Below the pieces are notes generated by a model. It worked only from the letters and a program-made list of their open reading frames with translations, ran no database searches and had not been told where the DNA came from. The position numbers and the translations under genes were made by a program. This document shows positions 57,488-64,000 of a stretch of DNA of 64,000 nucleotides, piece after piece. Position 1 is the stretch's first letter; each line of letters starts with the position of its first letter. The DNA comes from Streptomyces sp. NBC_01716 (GTDB taxonomy: Bacteria; Actinomycetota; Actinomycetes; Streptomycetales; Streptomycetaceae), in NCBI RefSeq assembly GCF_036248275.1, contig NZ_CP109181.1:124001-188000 (forward strand), written 5' to 3'.

Positions 57488-58705
57488 TCAGGAGCGGAGG
57501 AACGCCGACAGGCCCGTCATCAGTCGGTCGACGTCGTCCGCGTTGTTGTACGGGGACAGGCCCACGCGCAGGCCGCCCGTGTCTCCCAGGCCGAGATGGC
57601 GGGATGCTTCCAGCGCGTAGAACGAGCCCGCGGGTGCGTGGACCTGGGAGCGGGCGAGGAAGTGGTAGGCGTCGGACGCGCTGCGGTCGTTGAAGGTGAG
57701 CAGCGTCGTGGGAGTTCGAAGCGTCGCGCGGGAGTGCCGTGTCACGCCGTCGAGTTGGGACAGCGCCTCCTCCATCCTCTCGCACAGCGCCGTCTCGTGA
57801 ACCTCGATCGCCGCGTAGGCGGACCGCAGACGCTCGCGCCGGTCTCCGGCCGTGCCGGGGGCGAGATCCGCGAGGAAGTCCACGGCGGCGCGGGTGCCCG
57901 CGAGGGCTTCGTACGGGAGGGTGCCGAGCTCGAAGCGCTCCGGTATCGCGTCGGTCGACGGCGCGAGTTTGTCCGGTCGCAGGGTTTCCAGCAGGTGCGG
58001 GGAAGCGGCGAGCACGCCGTGGTGCGGGCCGAAGAACTTGTACGGCGAGCAGACGAAAAGGTCCGCGCCGAGCGCTTCGACGTCCACCAGGGCGTGCGCG
58101 GCGAAGTGCACCCCGTCGACGTACAGCAGCGCACCCGCCCCGTGGACCAGGCCGGCCATGGCCGCCACGTCCGGCCGTGTCCCGATCAGGTTCGAGGCGG
58201 CGGTCACCGCGACCAGCCGCGTGCGGTCGGTCAGCAGGTCGCCCACTGACGCCACGGGCAGCTCGCCCGTGGCCGGATCGAAGTCCGCCCAGCGCACCAC
58301 CGCACCGGCCTGGTCGGCGGCCTGTACCCAGGGGCGGATGTTGGAGTCGTGGTCCAGCCGGCTCACCACCACCTCGTCGCCGGGCGCCCAACTCCGGGCC
58401 AGCACCCGGGAGAAGTCGTACGTCAGCTGGGTGGCGCTGCGCCCGACGACGACCCCCGTCTCCCGCGCGCCCAGGAGATCGGCCATCGCCCGCCGGAACT
58501 CGCGGACGATCGTCTCGGCGTTGATCTCTCCCGGCGCCACGGAGCCCCTGACCGACAGCGGGTTGCTCAGCGCGTCCGTGACGGCCTCGATGACCGGCGT
58601 GGGCATCTGCGTGCCGCCGGGGCCGTCGAAGTGCGCGATTCCCGCTCGAAGGGCGGGAAAGCGGGCACGTACCGCGTCCACGTCGTACGTCTCGGAATCC
58701 TTCAC
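57488..58705 (-). CDS. Cysteine desulfurase-like (class V aminotransferase) PLP enzyme
   Basis: A 405-residue fold-type I PLP enzyme. Start region DVDAVRARFPALRAGIAHFD, GPGGTQMPTPV, cofactor segments FSRVLARSWAPGDEVVVSRL DHDSN and VDGVHFAAHALVDV, PLP-binding Lys in CSPYKFFGPHHG. It belongs to the cysteine-desulfurase-like subgroup whose true substrate is uncertain, since the mobile catalytic-Cys loop of NifS/IscS is not apparent. GTG 58705 with GGAGGGGGAG is preferred over an ATG 18 codons earlier. Ends 29 bp before the kinase gene start. Confidence 0.87.
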   Translation of the reverse strand: MKDSETYDVDAVRARFPALRAGIAHFDGPGGTQMPTPVIEAVTDALSNPLSVRGSVAPGEINAETIVREFRRAMADLLGARETGVVVGRSATQLTYDFSRVLARSWAPGDEVVVSRLDHDSNIRPWVQAADQAGAVVRWADFDPATGELPVASVGDLLTDRTRLVAVTAASNLIGTRPDVAAMAGLVHGAGALLYVDGVHFAAHALVDVEALGADLFVCSPYKFFGPHHGVLAASPHLLETLRPDKLAPSTDAIPERFELGTLPYEALAGTRAAVDFLADLAPGTAGDRRERLRSAYAAIEVHETALCERMEEALSQLDGVTRHSRATLRTPTTLLTFNDRSASDAYHFLARSQVHAPAGSFYALEASRHLGLGDTGGLRVGLSPYNNADDVDRLMTGLSAFLRS

Positions 58706-58803
58706 TGCTCCCCCTCCGGGCTCGCGCTCCGGGCCGATCATCGCAGACGCCTCTGACATCGCGCCCGAAACCGCCTCCCGAAACCGCCTCCCGGGCGCGA
58801 CGC

Positions 58804-59682
58804 CTACGGCGTCAGGTCGACTCCGTAGAACCTTTCCGCGTTCCCCCGCCAGAACGCCTCCGCCTCCTCAGGAGAGAGGCCGGACACGAGGTGGTCCGTG
58901 AGGTCCACGACGTCCGGGTATTCGAGGCGCTGGCGGGAGACGGGCCAGTCGCTCCCGAACATCACACGGTCCGTCCCGAACGTCTCGAAGAGGAAGTCGA
59001 CGTACGGCTGGAAGTCGTCGGCGTGCCAGACGGGGCCGACCTCGGTGAGCATGCCGGAGATCTTGCAGTAGGTGGCGGGGCGTTCGGCGCAGCGTGCCAT
59101 CCATGTACGCCACGGTTCGTCGGCGTCCCACTCGTAGTGGGGCTTGGAGAGGTGGTCGATCACGACGGGCAGTTCCGGGACGGCGTCGATGGCTTCGCAG
59201 AGGGCCGGCAGGTGTTTCGGGCGGGTGAGCGCCTCGAAGCGGCGGCCGAGGTTGCTCAGTGTGCCGAGGCTGGTACGGACCTCCGGCCGGGTGACCCACC
59301 TCGGGTCCTCGATGTCGTGGAGCATCGGGCGCAGGGCGAGGAGGTTCTCGTCGGCGGCGAGGCTTTCGAGCGTGTCGGCGGCGTCCGGCCGCGCGAGGTC
59401 CGCCCACCCCGTCACGCCGAGTACGAAGGGGGTGGACCGCGCGATGTCGAGAAGGGCCAGGGTCTCTTCGAGATTGGCCGCCGCCTGGACGGCCACCGTG
59501 CCGCCCACGTCGGTGGCCCTGACGTGAGGTTCCAGACGCTCGGGAGAGTGGTCCTCGCGCAGCACACCCCTCGAAGGCATCCACGGGAAATGACCCCGGG
59601 CGATCTGGTCGAGGCTCCAGAAGTATTGGTGCGTGTCGAGCCGGGAGCTGACGGCCGGCCGGTCGTGGGTGCTGGCTGCCAT
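58804..59682 (-). CDS. Amidohydrolase-2 family lactonase-like protein
   Basis: A 292-residue TIM-barrel hydrolase of the L-fuconolactonase/2-pyrone-4,6-dicarboxylate lactonase group: first ligands in LDTHQYFWS, VVIDHLSKPHYEW in the middle, KISGMLTEV and the late Asp in MFGSDWPVSRQ, ending in FWRGNAERFYGV. These enzymes open sugar or pyrone lactones. ATG 59682 with GAAAGGG upstream. Single gene, 98 bp before the PLP enzyme. Confidence 0.88.
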   Translation of the reverse strand: MAASTHDRPAVSSRLDTHQYFWSLDQIARGHFPWMPSRGVLREDHSPERLEPHVRATDVGGTVAVQAAANLEETLALLDIARSTPFVLGVTGWADLARPDAADTLESLAADENLLALRPMLHDIEDPRWVTRPEVRTSLGTLSNLGRRFEALTRPKHLPALCEAIDAVPELPVVIDHLSKPHYEWDADEPWRTWMARCAERPATYCKISGMLTEVGPVWHADDFQPYVDFLFETFGTDRVMFGSDWPVSRQRLEYPDVVDLTDHLVSGLSPEEAEAFWRGNAERFYGVDLTP

Positions 59683-59792
59683 GACGGGCCGCCCTTTCCT
59701 TTATGTCGTCGTCCGCGCCTGGCGGACGGTCGGCGGTTCCGCGGCCCCTCTCCCCCGGCCTGCGGCCGCCGCCCCCGACTCCCCGGGTGCGC

Positions 59793-60032
59793 TCATTGCT
59801 CGTACGACTCGACCTCGGCGACCGGGCGGGGTTCGACCCGCTCCGGGTCCTCGCCGGAATCCGCCCCGGCCCTCCGCCGCCGCAGCAGGTCCCAGCACTG
59901 GTCCAGCCGCTCCTCCAACACCTTCAGCCGTGCGCGTTCCTCCGGGGCGAGGCCCTTGCCGGGGGCCCGGTCACGGAGTTGGCGTTCCTCCGCGACCAGC
60001 GTGTCGATCGTCTGCAGAATGTCGTCGGCCAT
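59793..60032 (-). CDS. DUF2630 family small protein
   Basis: A 79-residue helical-hairpin protein: ILQTIDTLVAEERQLRDRAP, then LAPEERARLKVLEERLDQCW and DLLRRRRA, followed by an acidic tail (PVAEVESYEQ). DUF2630 is a small actinobacterial family of unknown function. ATG 60032 with GGAGGTAGTG is preferred over the GTG one codon earlier. Confidence 0.87.
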   Translation of the reverse strand: MADDILQTIDTLVAEERQLRDRAPGKGLAPEERARLKVLEERLDQCWDLLRRRRAGADSGEDPERVEPRPVAEVESYEQ

Positions 60033-60117
60033 CACTACCTCCGTCGGTGTCCGGACCTCCGCCGCTGCCGGGACTGCCCGCCGCCTCGGTGTCCGCCGCC
60101 CTGGTGTCCGCCGCCGC

Positions 60118-60969
60118 TCACAGCATCTCCAGCGGCACCGGGCCCCGGGCCGGCGGGAAAGCTTCGTCGAGGTCGGTCAGGTCGTCGTCGGTCAGGTCGA
60201 GTGCGAGCGCGGCGTGGTTCTCGCGTACGTGATCCGGCCGGCCGGCCCGGGGGATCGCGATCATGTCGCTCCGGCGAAGGACCCAGGCCAGGGCCACCTG
60301 CGCCGGTGTGGCCCGACGGCGGTGGGCCACGGTTTCGAGCGCCGGGGCGGACAGCAGCCGTCCCTGCTCGACCGGCGAGTAGGCCATGACCGGGACGCCT
60401 CTTCCCTGGCAGCCGGGCAGCAGGTCGTACTCGATTCCGCGCCGGGTGAGGTTGTAGAGGACCTGGTTCGTGGCCATCGCGTCGCCGCCGGTCACCTCCG
60501 CGAGATCCCGCAGGTCCGCCGGGTCGAAGTTGCTGACTCCCCAGTGGCGGATCTTGCCCGCTTGCCGTAGTTCCTCGAAGGCGGCGATCGTCTCCTCCAG
60601 CGGCACGGAGCCCCGCCAGTGGAGCAGGTAGAGGTCGATGCGATCGGTCCGCAGGCGCTTCAGGCTGCGCTCACACGCGTCGGCGGTCTCCGTACGGCTC
60701 GCGTTGTACGGGAGCACCTTGCTCACCAGGAAGGCTTCGTCGCGACGGCCCGAAAGGGTCTCGCCCAGCAGTTCCTCCGCGGCGCCCTGCCCGTACATCT
60801 CGGCGGTGTCGACCAGCGTGAGGCCGAGGTCCAGTCCCAGCAGCAGGGACTCCTTCTCGGACGCGCGGCGCGCCGGGTCCTGTGCCCAGCCCCAGGTGCC
60901 CTGTCCGAGCACGGGGACATGTTCTCCCGAGGGGAGCGGGACGGTGCGGACGCCCGGTGTCGGTCCCAT
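60118..60969 (-). CDS. Aldo/keto reductase
   Basis: A 283-residue NADPH-dependent reductase. Catalytic tetrad from the motifs LVDTAEMYGQG (Asp, Tyr), FLVSKVLP (Lys) and LYLLHWRG (His); further AKR signatures are IRHWGVSNFD and the phosphate site MIAIPRAGRPDHV. It is of the short 2,5-diketo-gluconate reductase-like class (AKR5-type by feel). GAGGAGGGG precedes ATG 60969. It lies 118 bp downstream of the MarR gene on the same strand and may share its transcript. Confidence 0.9.
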   Translation of the reverse strand: MGPTPGVRTVPLPSGEHVPVLGQGTWGWAQDPARRASEKESLLLGLDLGLTLVDTAEMYGQGAAEELLGETLSGRRDEAFLVSKVLPYNASRTETADACERSLKRLRTDRIDLYLLHWRGSVPLEETIAAFEELRQAGKIRHWGVSNFDPADLRDLAEVTGGDAMATNQVLYNLTRRGIEYDLLPGCQGRGVPVMAYSPVEQGRLLSAPALETVAHRRRATPAQVALAWVLRRSDMIAIPRAGRPDHVRENHAALALDLTDDDLTDLDEAFPPARGPVPLEML

Positions 60970-61087
60970 CGCGGTCCCCTCCTCGGGCAGTCGTCGCGCC
61001 TTACGGCCACGCGAACCGTTCGTCGTCCCGTGCCCCTTCAAGGCTCTCACCAGGGCGCCGCCTGTCAACCGCGGCGGAGTTGTCCGG

Positions 61088-61600
61088 TCACCCGGCGGTG
61101 CCGGGGCGGGGCGGCCAGGCGCAGGGCGAGCCCATCGAGTCGCGGATGGCGGCGGAGATCGTGCCGAGCGCGCGCAGCTGGTCCGCGTCGATCGGGTCGA
61201 GGACCAGCCTGCGGACGGCCTCCACATGCGCGGGCGCGGTGGCGACGATCTTGGCATAACCGGCGTCGGTGAGGGTCGCGACCGTGACGCGGCCGTTCTC
61301 CGGCGAGGGGCTGCGGCGGACCCAGCCGCGCTTCTCCAGCGTGGACACGGCGTGGGAGAGCCGCGACAGGGAGCCGTGCGCCAGGACCGCCAGGTCGCTC
61401 ATGGGCAGGGTGCGCCCGGGGGCCTCCGAGAGGCCGGCCAGGACCAGATAGCCGAAGAAGCTGATCCTGGCGTCGCTCTGGAGCTGTGCGTCCAGCGCGC
61501 TGACCAGACCGAGGAGCATTCCGCTGAACGGCACCCACGACTCCCGCTCGGCCTCGGAGAGCCACGGCGTGTCGTCTGCCGGGGGGAGCTCGTCAGTCAT
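61088..61600 (-). CDS. MarR-family transcriptional regulator
   Basis: A 170-residue winged-helix regulator: ISFFGYLVLAGLSEAPGRTL, DLAVLAHGSLSRLSHAVSTL, EKRGWVRRSPSPENGRVTVA (wing) and a dimerisation end. The minus-strand promoter TTGAAG, 16 bp, TACGAT (61634 to 61607) overlaps the first TTGA-N4-TCAA site, giving a very short leader with no clear ribosome site. Divergent from the FMN reductase, the classical arrangement for a redox-sensing MarR; no obvious conserved Cys in the N-terminal helix. Confidence 0.88.
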   Translation of the reverse strand: MTDELPPADDTPWLSEAERESWVPFSGMLLGLVSALDAQLQSDARISFFGYLVLAGLSEAPGRTLPMSDLAVLAHGSLSRLSHAVSTLEKRGWVRRSPSPENGRVTVATLTDAGYAKIVATAPAHVEAVRRLVLDPIDADQLRALGTISAAIRDSMGSPCAWPPRPGTAG

Positions 61601-61614
61601 GGGAGCATCGTAGC

Positions 61615-61671
61615 CGCTTGACTTGAGACTTCAAGCGTGAGCAGGATTGGCATCGTCAGTTGACGTATCAA
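61615..61671. promoter_or_regulatory. Two TTGA-N4-TCAA sites between MarR and FMN reductase genes
   Basis: TTGAGACTTCAA (61623-61634) lies inside a larger repeat with 7-bp arms CGCTTGA/TCAAGCG (61615-61637). TTGACGTATCAA (61660-61671) is the second site, 37 bp away. One covers the MarR promoter and the other the leader of the reductase gene. Typical MarR operator geometry. Confidence 0.7.
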
Positions 61672-61685
61672 GTTTGGAGCATCCC

Positions 61686-62252
61686 ATGACGTTGAAGATC
61701 GCGGTCATTCTGGGCAGCACCCGTCCTGGCCGTAACGGCGAGGCCGTCGCCAAGTGGGCCCAGGAGATCGCCGTTCAGCGCGGCGACGCGGAGTTCGAGC
61801 TCGTCGACATCGCCGACTTCAAGCTGCCGCACCTGGACGAGGCCGTCCCGCCGTCCATGGGCCAGTACGCGAACGCCCACACCCTCGCGTGGGCCGAGAA
61901 GATCGCTTCCTTCGACGGCTATCTCTTCGTCACCCCCGAGTACAACCACTCGACCTCCGGCGCACTGAAGAACGCCATCGACTTCCTCTACGGCGAGTGG
62001 AACAACAAGGCCGCCGGCTTCGTCAGCTACGGCAGCGTCGGCGGTACGCGCGCCGTCGAGCACCTGCGTCTGATCATGTCCGAGCTCCAGGTGGCCACCG
62101 TGCGGGCGCAGGTCGCGCTCTCGCTCTTCGGCGACTTCGAGAACTTCTCCACGTTCAAGCCCGGCGACCACCAGAAGGCGGCCCTGGACACCACGCTCGA
62201 CCAGCTCGTCAGCTGGTCCAAGGCGCTCAAGACGGTCCGTACCGACGCCTGA
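61686..62252 (+). CDS. NADPH-dependent FMN reductase
   Basis: A 188-residue flavodoxin-fold reductase: phosphate loop ILGSTRPGRNGEAVAKW, ADFKLPHLDEAVPPSMGQY, FMN site VTPEYNHSTSGALKNAIDFL, YGSVGGTRAVEHLRL. It reduces FMN or quinones and azo compounds with NADPH. ATG 61686 follows TTGGAGC. Controlled, by inference, by the divergent MarR protein. Confidence 0.92.
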   Translation: MTLKIAVILGSTRPGRNGEAVAKWAQEIAVQRGDAEFELVDIADFKLPHLDEAVPPSMGQYANAHTLAWAEKIASFDGYLFVTPEYNHSTSGALKNAIDFLYGEWNNKAAGFVSYGSVGGTRAVEHLRLIMSELQVATVRAQVALSLFGDFENFSTFKPGDHQKAALDTTLDQLVSWSKALKTVRTDA

Positions 62253-62270
62253 CGACACCGCTCGGGAGGA

Positions 62271-62305
62271 AGTCCGGCAGACCTGCCCCCGTAGTCTGCC
62301 GGACT
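62271..62305. terminator. Perfect 12-bp stem terminator
   Basis: AGTCCGGCAGAC (62271-62282) and GTCTGCCGGACT (62294-62305) pair perfectly around an 11-nt loop between the convergent FMN reductase and aldo/keto reductase genes. Probably bidirectional. Confidence 0.8.
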
Positions 62306-62367
62306 CATCGCTGCCGCGGCGCTCGTCAGGCGCTCGTCACTCCGCCGGCGGCCGGTGTCGAGGCGGG

Positions 62368-63420
62368 TCAGTAGGTCCGGGCCGGAGCTGCGGACCTGCG
62401 GCGCCGGGACGGGTCGGCGATCGACGGAGGTACGTAACCGGCGTCCCGTCCCGACAGGTTGGTGCCCGGCGGCACGATCTCGTCGATGCGGTCCAGCACA
62501 TCACGGCTGAGGCGTACCTCGTCCGCTCGCAGCTGGCTCTCCAACTGCTCGTACGTCCGGGGCCCGATGATCGCCGAGGTGACCGCCGGGTGTTCGATGA
62601 CGAAGGCGACCGCCAGTTCCACCAGGGTCAGCCCCGACTCCTCGGCCAGCAGCGCGAGGCTCTCGGTAGCGTCCAGCTTGGCCGCGTTCTCGGCGGAGTT
62701 GATGTCGAAGCGCTCCGTCTGCTGGGCCGAGCGGCTGGACTCGGGCTGTGCGACGCCCTTGCGGAAGCGGCCGGACAGCCAGCCACCGGCCAGCGGACCC
62801 CAGGACAGCACCCCGAGTCCGTACCGCTGTGCCACGGGAAGCATCTCGCGCTCGATGCCGCGTGCGAGCAGGGAGTACGGGGGCTGTTCGGTCGCGACCC
62901 GTTCCCTGCCGCGCCGCTCCGCGATCCACTGCCCCTCGACGATCGCCGACGGCTCGAACGTGGAGGTACCGATGTGGCGGATCTTGCCCTGGTGGACGAG
63001 ATCGCTGAGCGCGCCCAGCGTCTCGTCGAAGTCGGTGTCCGGCTCGGGCCGGTGCACCTGGTAGAGGTCGATCCAGTCGGTGTTCAGCCTGCGCAGGCTG
63101 TTCTCGACCTCCTGGATGATCCAACGCCGTGAGTTGCCACGCTCGTTGGGGCCGTCCCCGAGGGCGCCGTGGAATTTCGTCGCGAGGACGACATCGTCCC
63201 TGCGACCGCCGGCCAGCGCCTTGCCGACGACGGTCTCCGACTCGCCCGCCGAGTAGACGTCGGCGGTGTCGACGAAGTTGATGCCCGAGTCGAGCGCCCG
63301 GTGGATGATCCGGACGCTGTCGTCGTGGTCCGTGTTGCCTCGGGCCCCGAACATCATCGTGCCGAGGCAGAGGGGGCTGACCTTCACACCCGTGCGGCCG
63401 AGGTTCCGGTACTCCGTCAT
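62368..63420 (-). CDS. Aldo/keto reductase
   Basis: A 350-residue reductase of the longer AKR class (YhdN/IolS/Tas-like): TGVKVSPLCLGTMMFGARGN, FVDTADVYSAGESE (Asp, Tyr), VLATKFHG (Lys), LYQVHRPEP (His), HIGTSTFEPSAIVE, and the cofactor site TSAIIGPRTYEQLE. AGGGAG precedes ATG 63420. It has its own repeat-rich promoter at 63443-63478. Not closely related to the AKR at 60118. Confidence 0.92.
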   Translation of the reverse strand: MTEYRNLGRTGVKVSPLCLGTMMFGARGNTDHDDSVRIIHRALDSGINFVDTADVYSAGESETVVGKALAGGRRDDVVLATKFHGALGDGPNERGNSRRWIIQEVENSLRRLNTDWIDLYQVHRPEPDTDFDETLGALSDLVHQGKIRHIGTSTFEPSAIVEGQWIAERRGRERVATEQPPYSLLARGIEREMLPVAQRYGLGVLSWGPLAGGWLSGRFRKGVAQPESSRSAQQTERFDINSAENAAKLDATESLALLAEESGLTLVELAVAFVIEHPAVTSAIIGPRTYEQLESQLRADEVRLSRDVLDRIDEIVPPGTNLSGRDAGYVPPSIADPSRRRRSAAPARTY

Positions 63421-63442
63421 CGTGCGCTCCCTGGCAGAAGTC

Positions 63443-63478
63443 GATCAGTGAAGTCGATCACTGATGCGGATCAGTGAT
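63443..63478. promoter_or_regulatory. Repeated GATCAGTGA elements upstream of the aldo/keto reductase
   Basis: ATCACTGAT (63457-63465) and ATCAGTGAT (63470-63478) form a perfect 9-bp-arm inverted repeat with a GCGG spacer. A further direct copy GATCAGTGA is at 63443-63451, and GATCAG recurs at about 63482 and 63493. A regulator binding region is likely; no regulator gene is adjacent. Confidence 0.55.
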
Positions 63479-63597
63479 GTGGATCAGAAGTGGATCAGCG
63501 GGCACAGTCTCCCCCGGACCGCCGAACGTCGGCGAGTTTGTCCGGGTTGGCAACAAGACAGACATCTGACGCCCCGTCACCTGTCGGCGCATCCGAA

Positions 63598-63645
63598 AGG
63601 GGCCCTTCGGCGGCAAGAAGTGACTCCTGCCGCCGAAGGGCCCCT
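63598..63645. terminator. Perfect 18-bp stem hairpin terminator
   Basis: Left arm AGGGGCCCTTCGGCGGCA (63598-63615), 12-nt loop, right arm 63628-63645 fully complementary. It lies 41 bp beyond the stop codon of the partial gene at the right edge and points to efficient termination there. Confidence 0.85.
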
Positions 63646-63685
63646 GGCGTGCGGACGGTTGGGGCCGGCGATGGACCGCCGGTGA

Positions 63686-64000
63686 TCAGGCCAGCAGCCG
63701 CTTCCAGTCCGTCGGGGTGAGTACGCCGGCCGAGTGAGCCCTGCCCGCGCCCGCGCGGTGCAGGGTGGCCACCGCCTTCGCGACGTCCGCGTTCTCACCC
63801 GCCCTGACCTTCGGAGTGATCAGCGGCCAGATGTCGGAGCCGAGGTAGCCGGTCTCGTCCGTGCCGCTCCGGACCATGGCCGCGCAGGTGTGCCTCTCGA
63901 CGTTGTGCACGTCGGCCAGCTTGACGACCGCGCGCTTGGTGGCGGCCCCGAAGACCCCGTCGACCGGTACGTCCGAGAAGCCGCGGCCACGCAGGAGGTA
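63686..64000 (-). CDS. Peptidoglycan-binding-domain protein, C-terminal part (cut by window edge)
   Basis: The last 104 codons of a protein extending beyond the window. The visible part begins LLRGRGFSDVPVDGVFGAAT, the typical second half of a PG_binding_1 domain (normally LxxxGYxxxVDGxFGxxT), followed by KRAVVKLADVHNV and a tail with DETGYLGSDIWPLIT and LHRAGAGRAHSAGVLTPTDW. Several such domains are often repeated in streptomycete secreted proteins. The 5' end, and thus any signal peptide or catalytic domain, is not visible. Confidence 0.75.
   Translation of the reverse strand, partial: YLLRGRGFSDVPVDGVFGAATKRAVVKLADVHNVERHTCAAMVRSGTDETGYLGSDIWPLITPKVRAGENADVAKAVATLHRAGAGRAHSAGVLTPTDWKRLLA

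Noticed and set aside
1..64000. Secondary-metabolite gene cluster, prophage, integrative element or transposon
   Set aside because: No PKS/NRPS/terpene or RiPP enzymes, integrase, transposase, att-like duplication or tRNA gene was found; the gene remnants alone do not show a mobile element.

Overview
The window reads as chromosomal DNA of a high-GC actinomycete, most likely Streptomyces or a close relative. GC is very high with strong G/C at third codon positions. Many genes start with GTG or TTG, many neighbours share 1-4 bp stop/start overlaps (ATGA, GTGA, TGATG), and typical streptomycete families are present (HAAS/PadR pair, DUF6221, DUF6624, DUF427, DUF2630, SpoIIE-type phosphatase, ABATE/CGNR regulators). 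I see no rRNA, tRNA, CRISPR array, insertion sequence, prophage or antibiotic megasynthase.

Layout. (1) 1-10.4 kb is a carbohydrate locus. A family-5 type ABC importer operon (binding protein, two permeases, two ATPases, with a LacI-type regulator gene cut by the left edge) is divergent from a GH42 beta-galactosidase and a secreted six-hairpin glycosidase-like protein. A perfect 20-bp palindrome plus an imperfect copy lies in front of the importer operon. (2) 10.4-12.6 kb holds a TetR regulator divergent from a saccharopine-dehydrogenase-like protein. (3) 13.1-29.1 kb is the most striking part: an IclR regulator between two divergent arms. The left arm encodes a HpcH/HpaI aldolase, a cupin, a carboxymuconolactone decarboxylase-like (CMD) protein and a flavin monooxygenase. 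The right arm encodes a polyamine-type ABC importer with a fused double permease, a DUF6282 hydrolase, a metallo-beta-lactamase-fold hydrolase, an SDR, two beta-hydroxyacid dehydrogenases, a second cupin, a single CMD protein and a tandem-CMD protein. Nearly all are translationally coupled. Together they look like uptake plus degradation of one unidentified compound.

(4) 29-43.7 kb is a mosaic of short units. It holds a quinone reductase, a secreted subtilisin with a 7-bp tandem repeat and a long terminator hairpin beyond its stop, a TetX-like monooxygenase with a TetR regulator and two palindromic operators, a SpoIIE phosphatase, Dps, membrane proteins, a PadR/HAAS pair, and TetR/SDR/VOC genes. 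(5) 43.7-53.7 kb has uncharacterised actinobacterial proteins (an unknown two-gene operon, a winged-helix coiled-coil protein, HEAT-like, DUF6624 and TPR proteins), a carboxylesterase, MerR and MarR regulators, a DEDD exonuclease, DinB and DUF998. (6) 53.7-64 kb has an AI-2E-type permease, a HAD hydrolase, a CGNR regulator behind two tandem perfect inverted repeats, a P-loop kinase, a NifS-like aminotransferase, an amidohydrolase, two aldo/keto reductases, a MarR/FMN-reductase pair, and a partial peptidoglycan-binding protein at the right edge.

Several broken genes are scattered through the accessory part: an N-terminal DJ-1/PfpI fragment, an N-terminal RibD/DHFR-like fragment, a C-terminal VOC fragment, an antibiotic 6-phosphotransferase with its middle deleted, and a probable 3'-truncated gene before the MerR regulator. 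Many regulators sit next to clear inverted repeats, so this window is unusually rich in readable operator candidates. All functional assignments rest on motifs and family resemblance recognised by eye; no database search was run.
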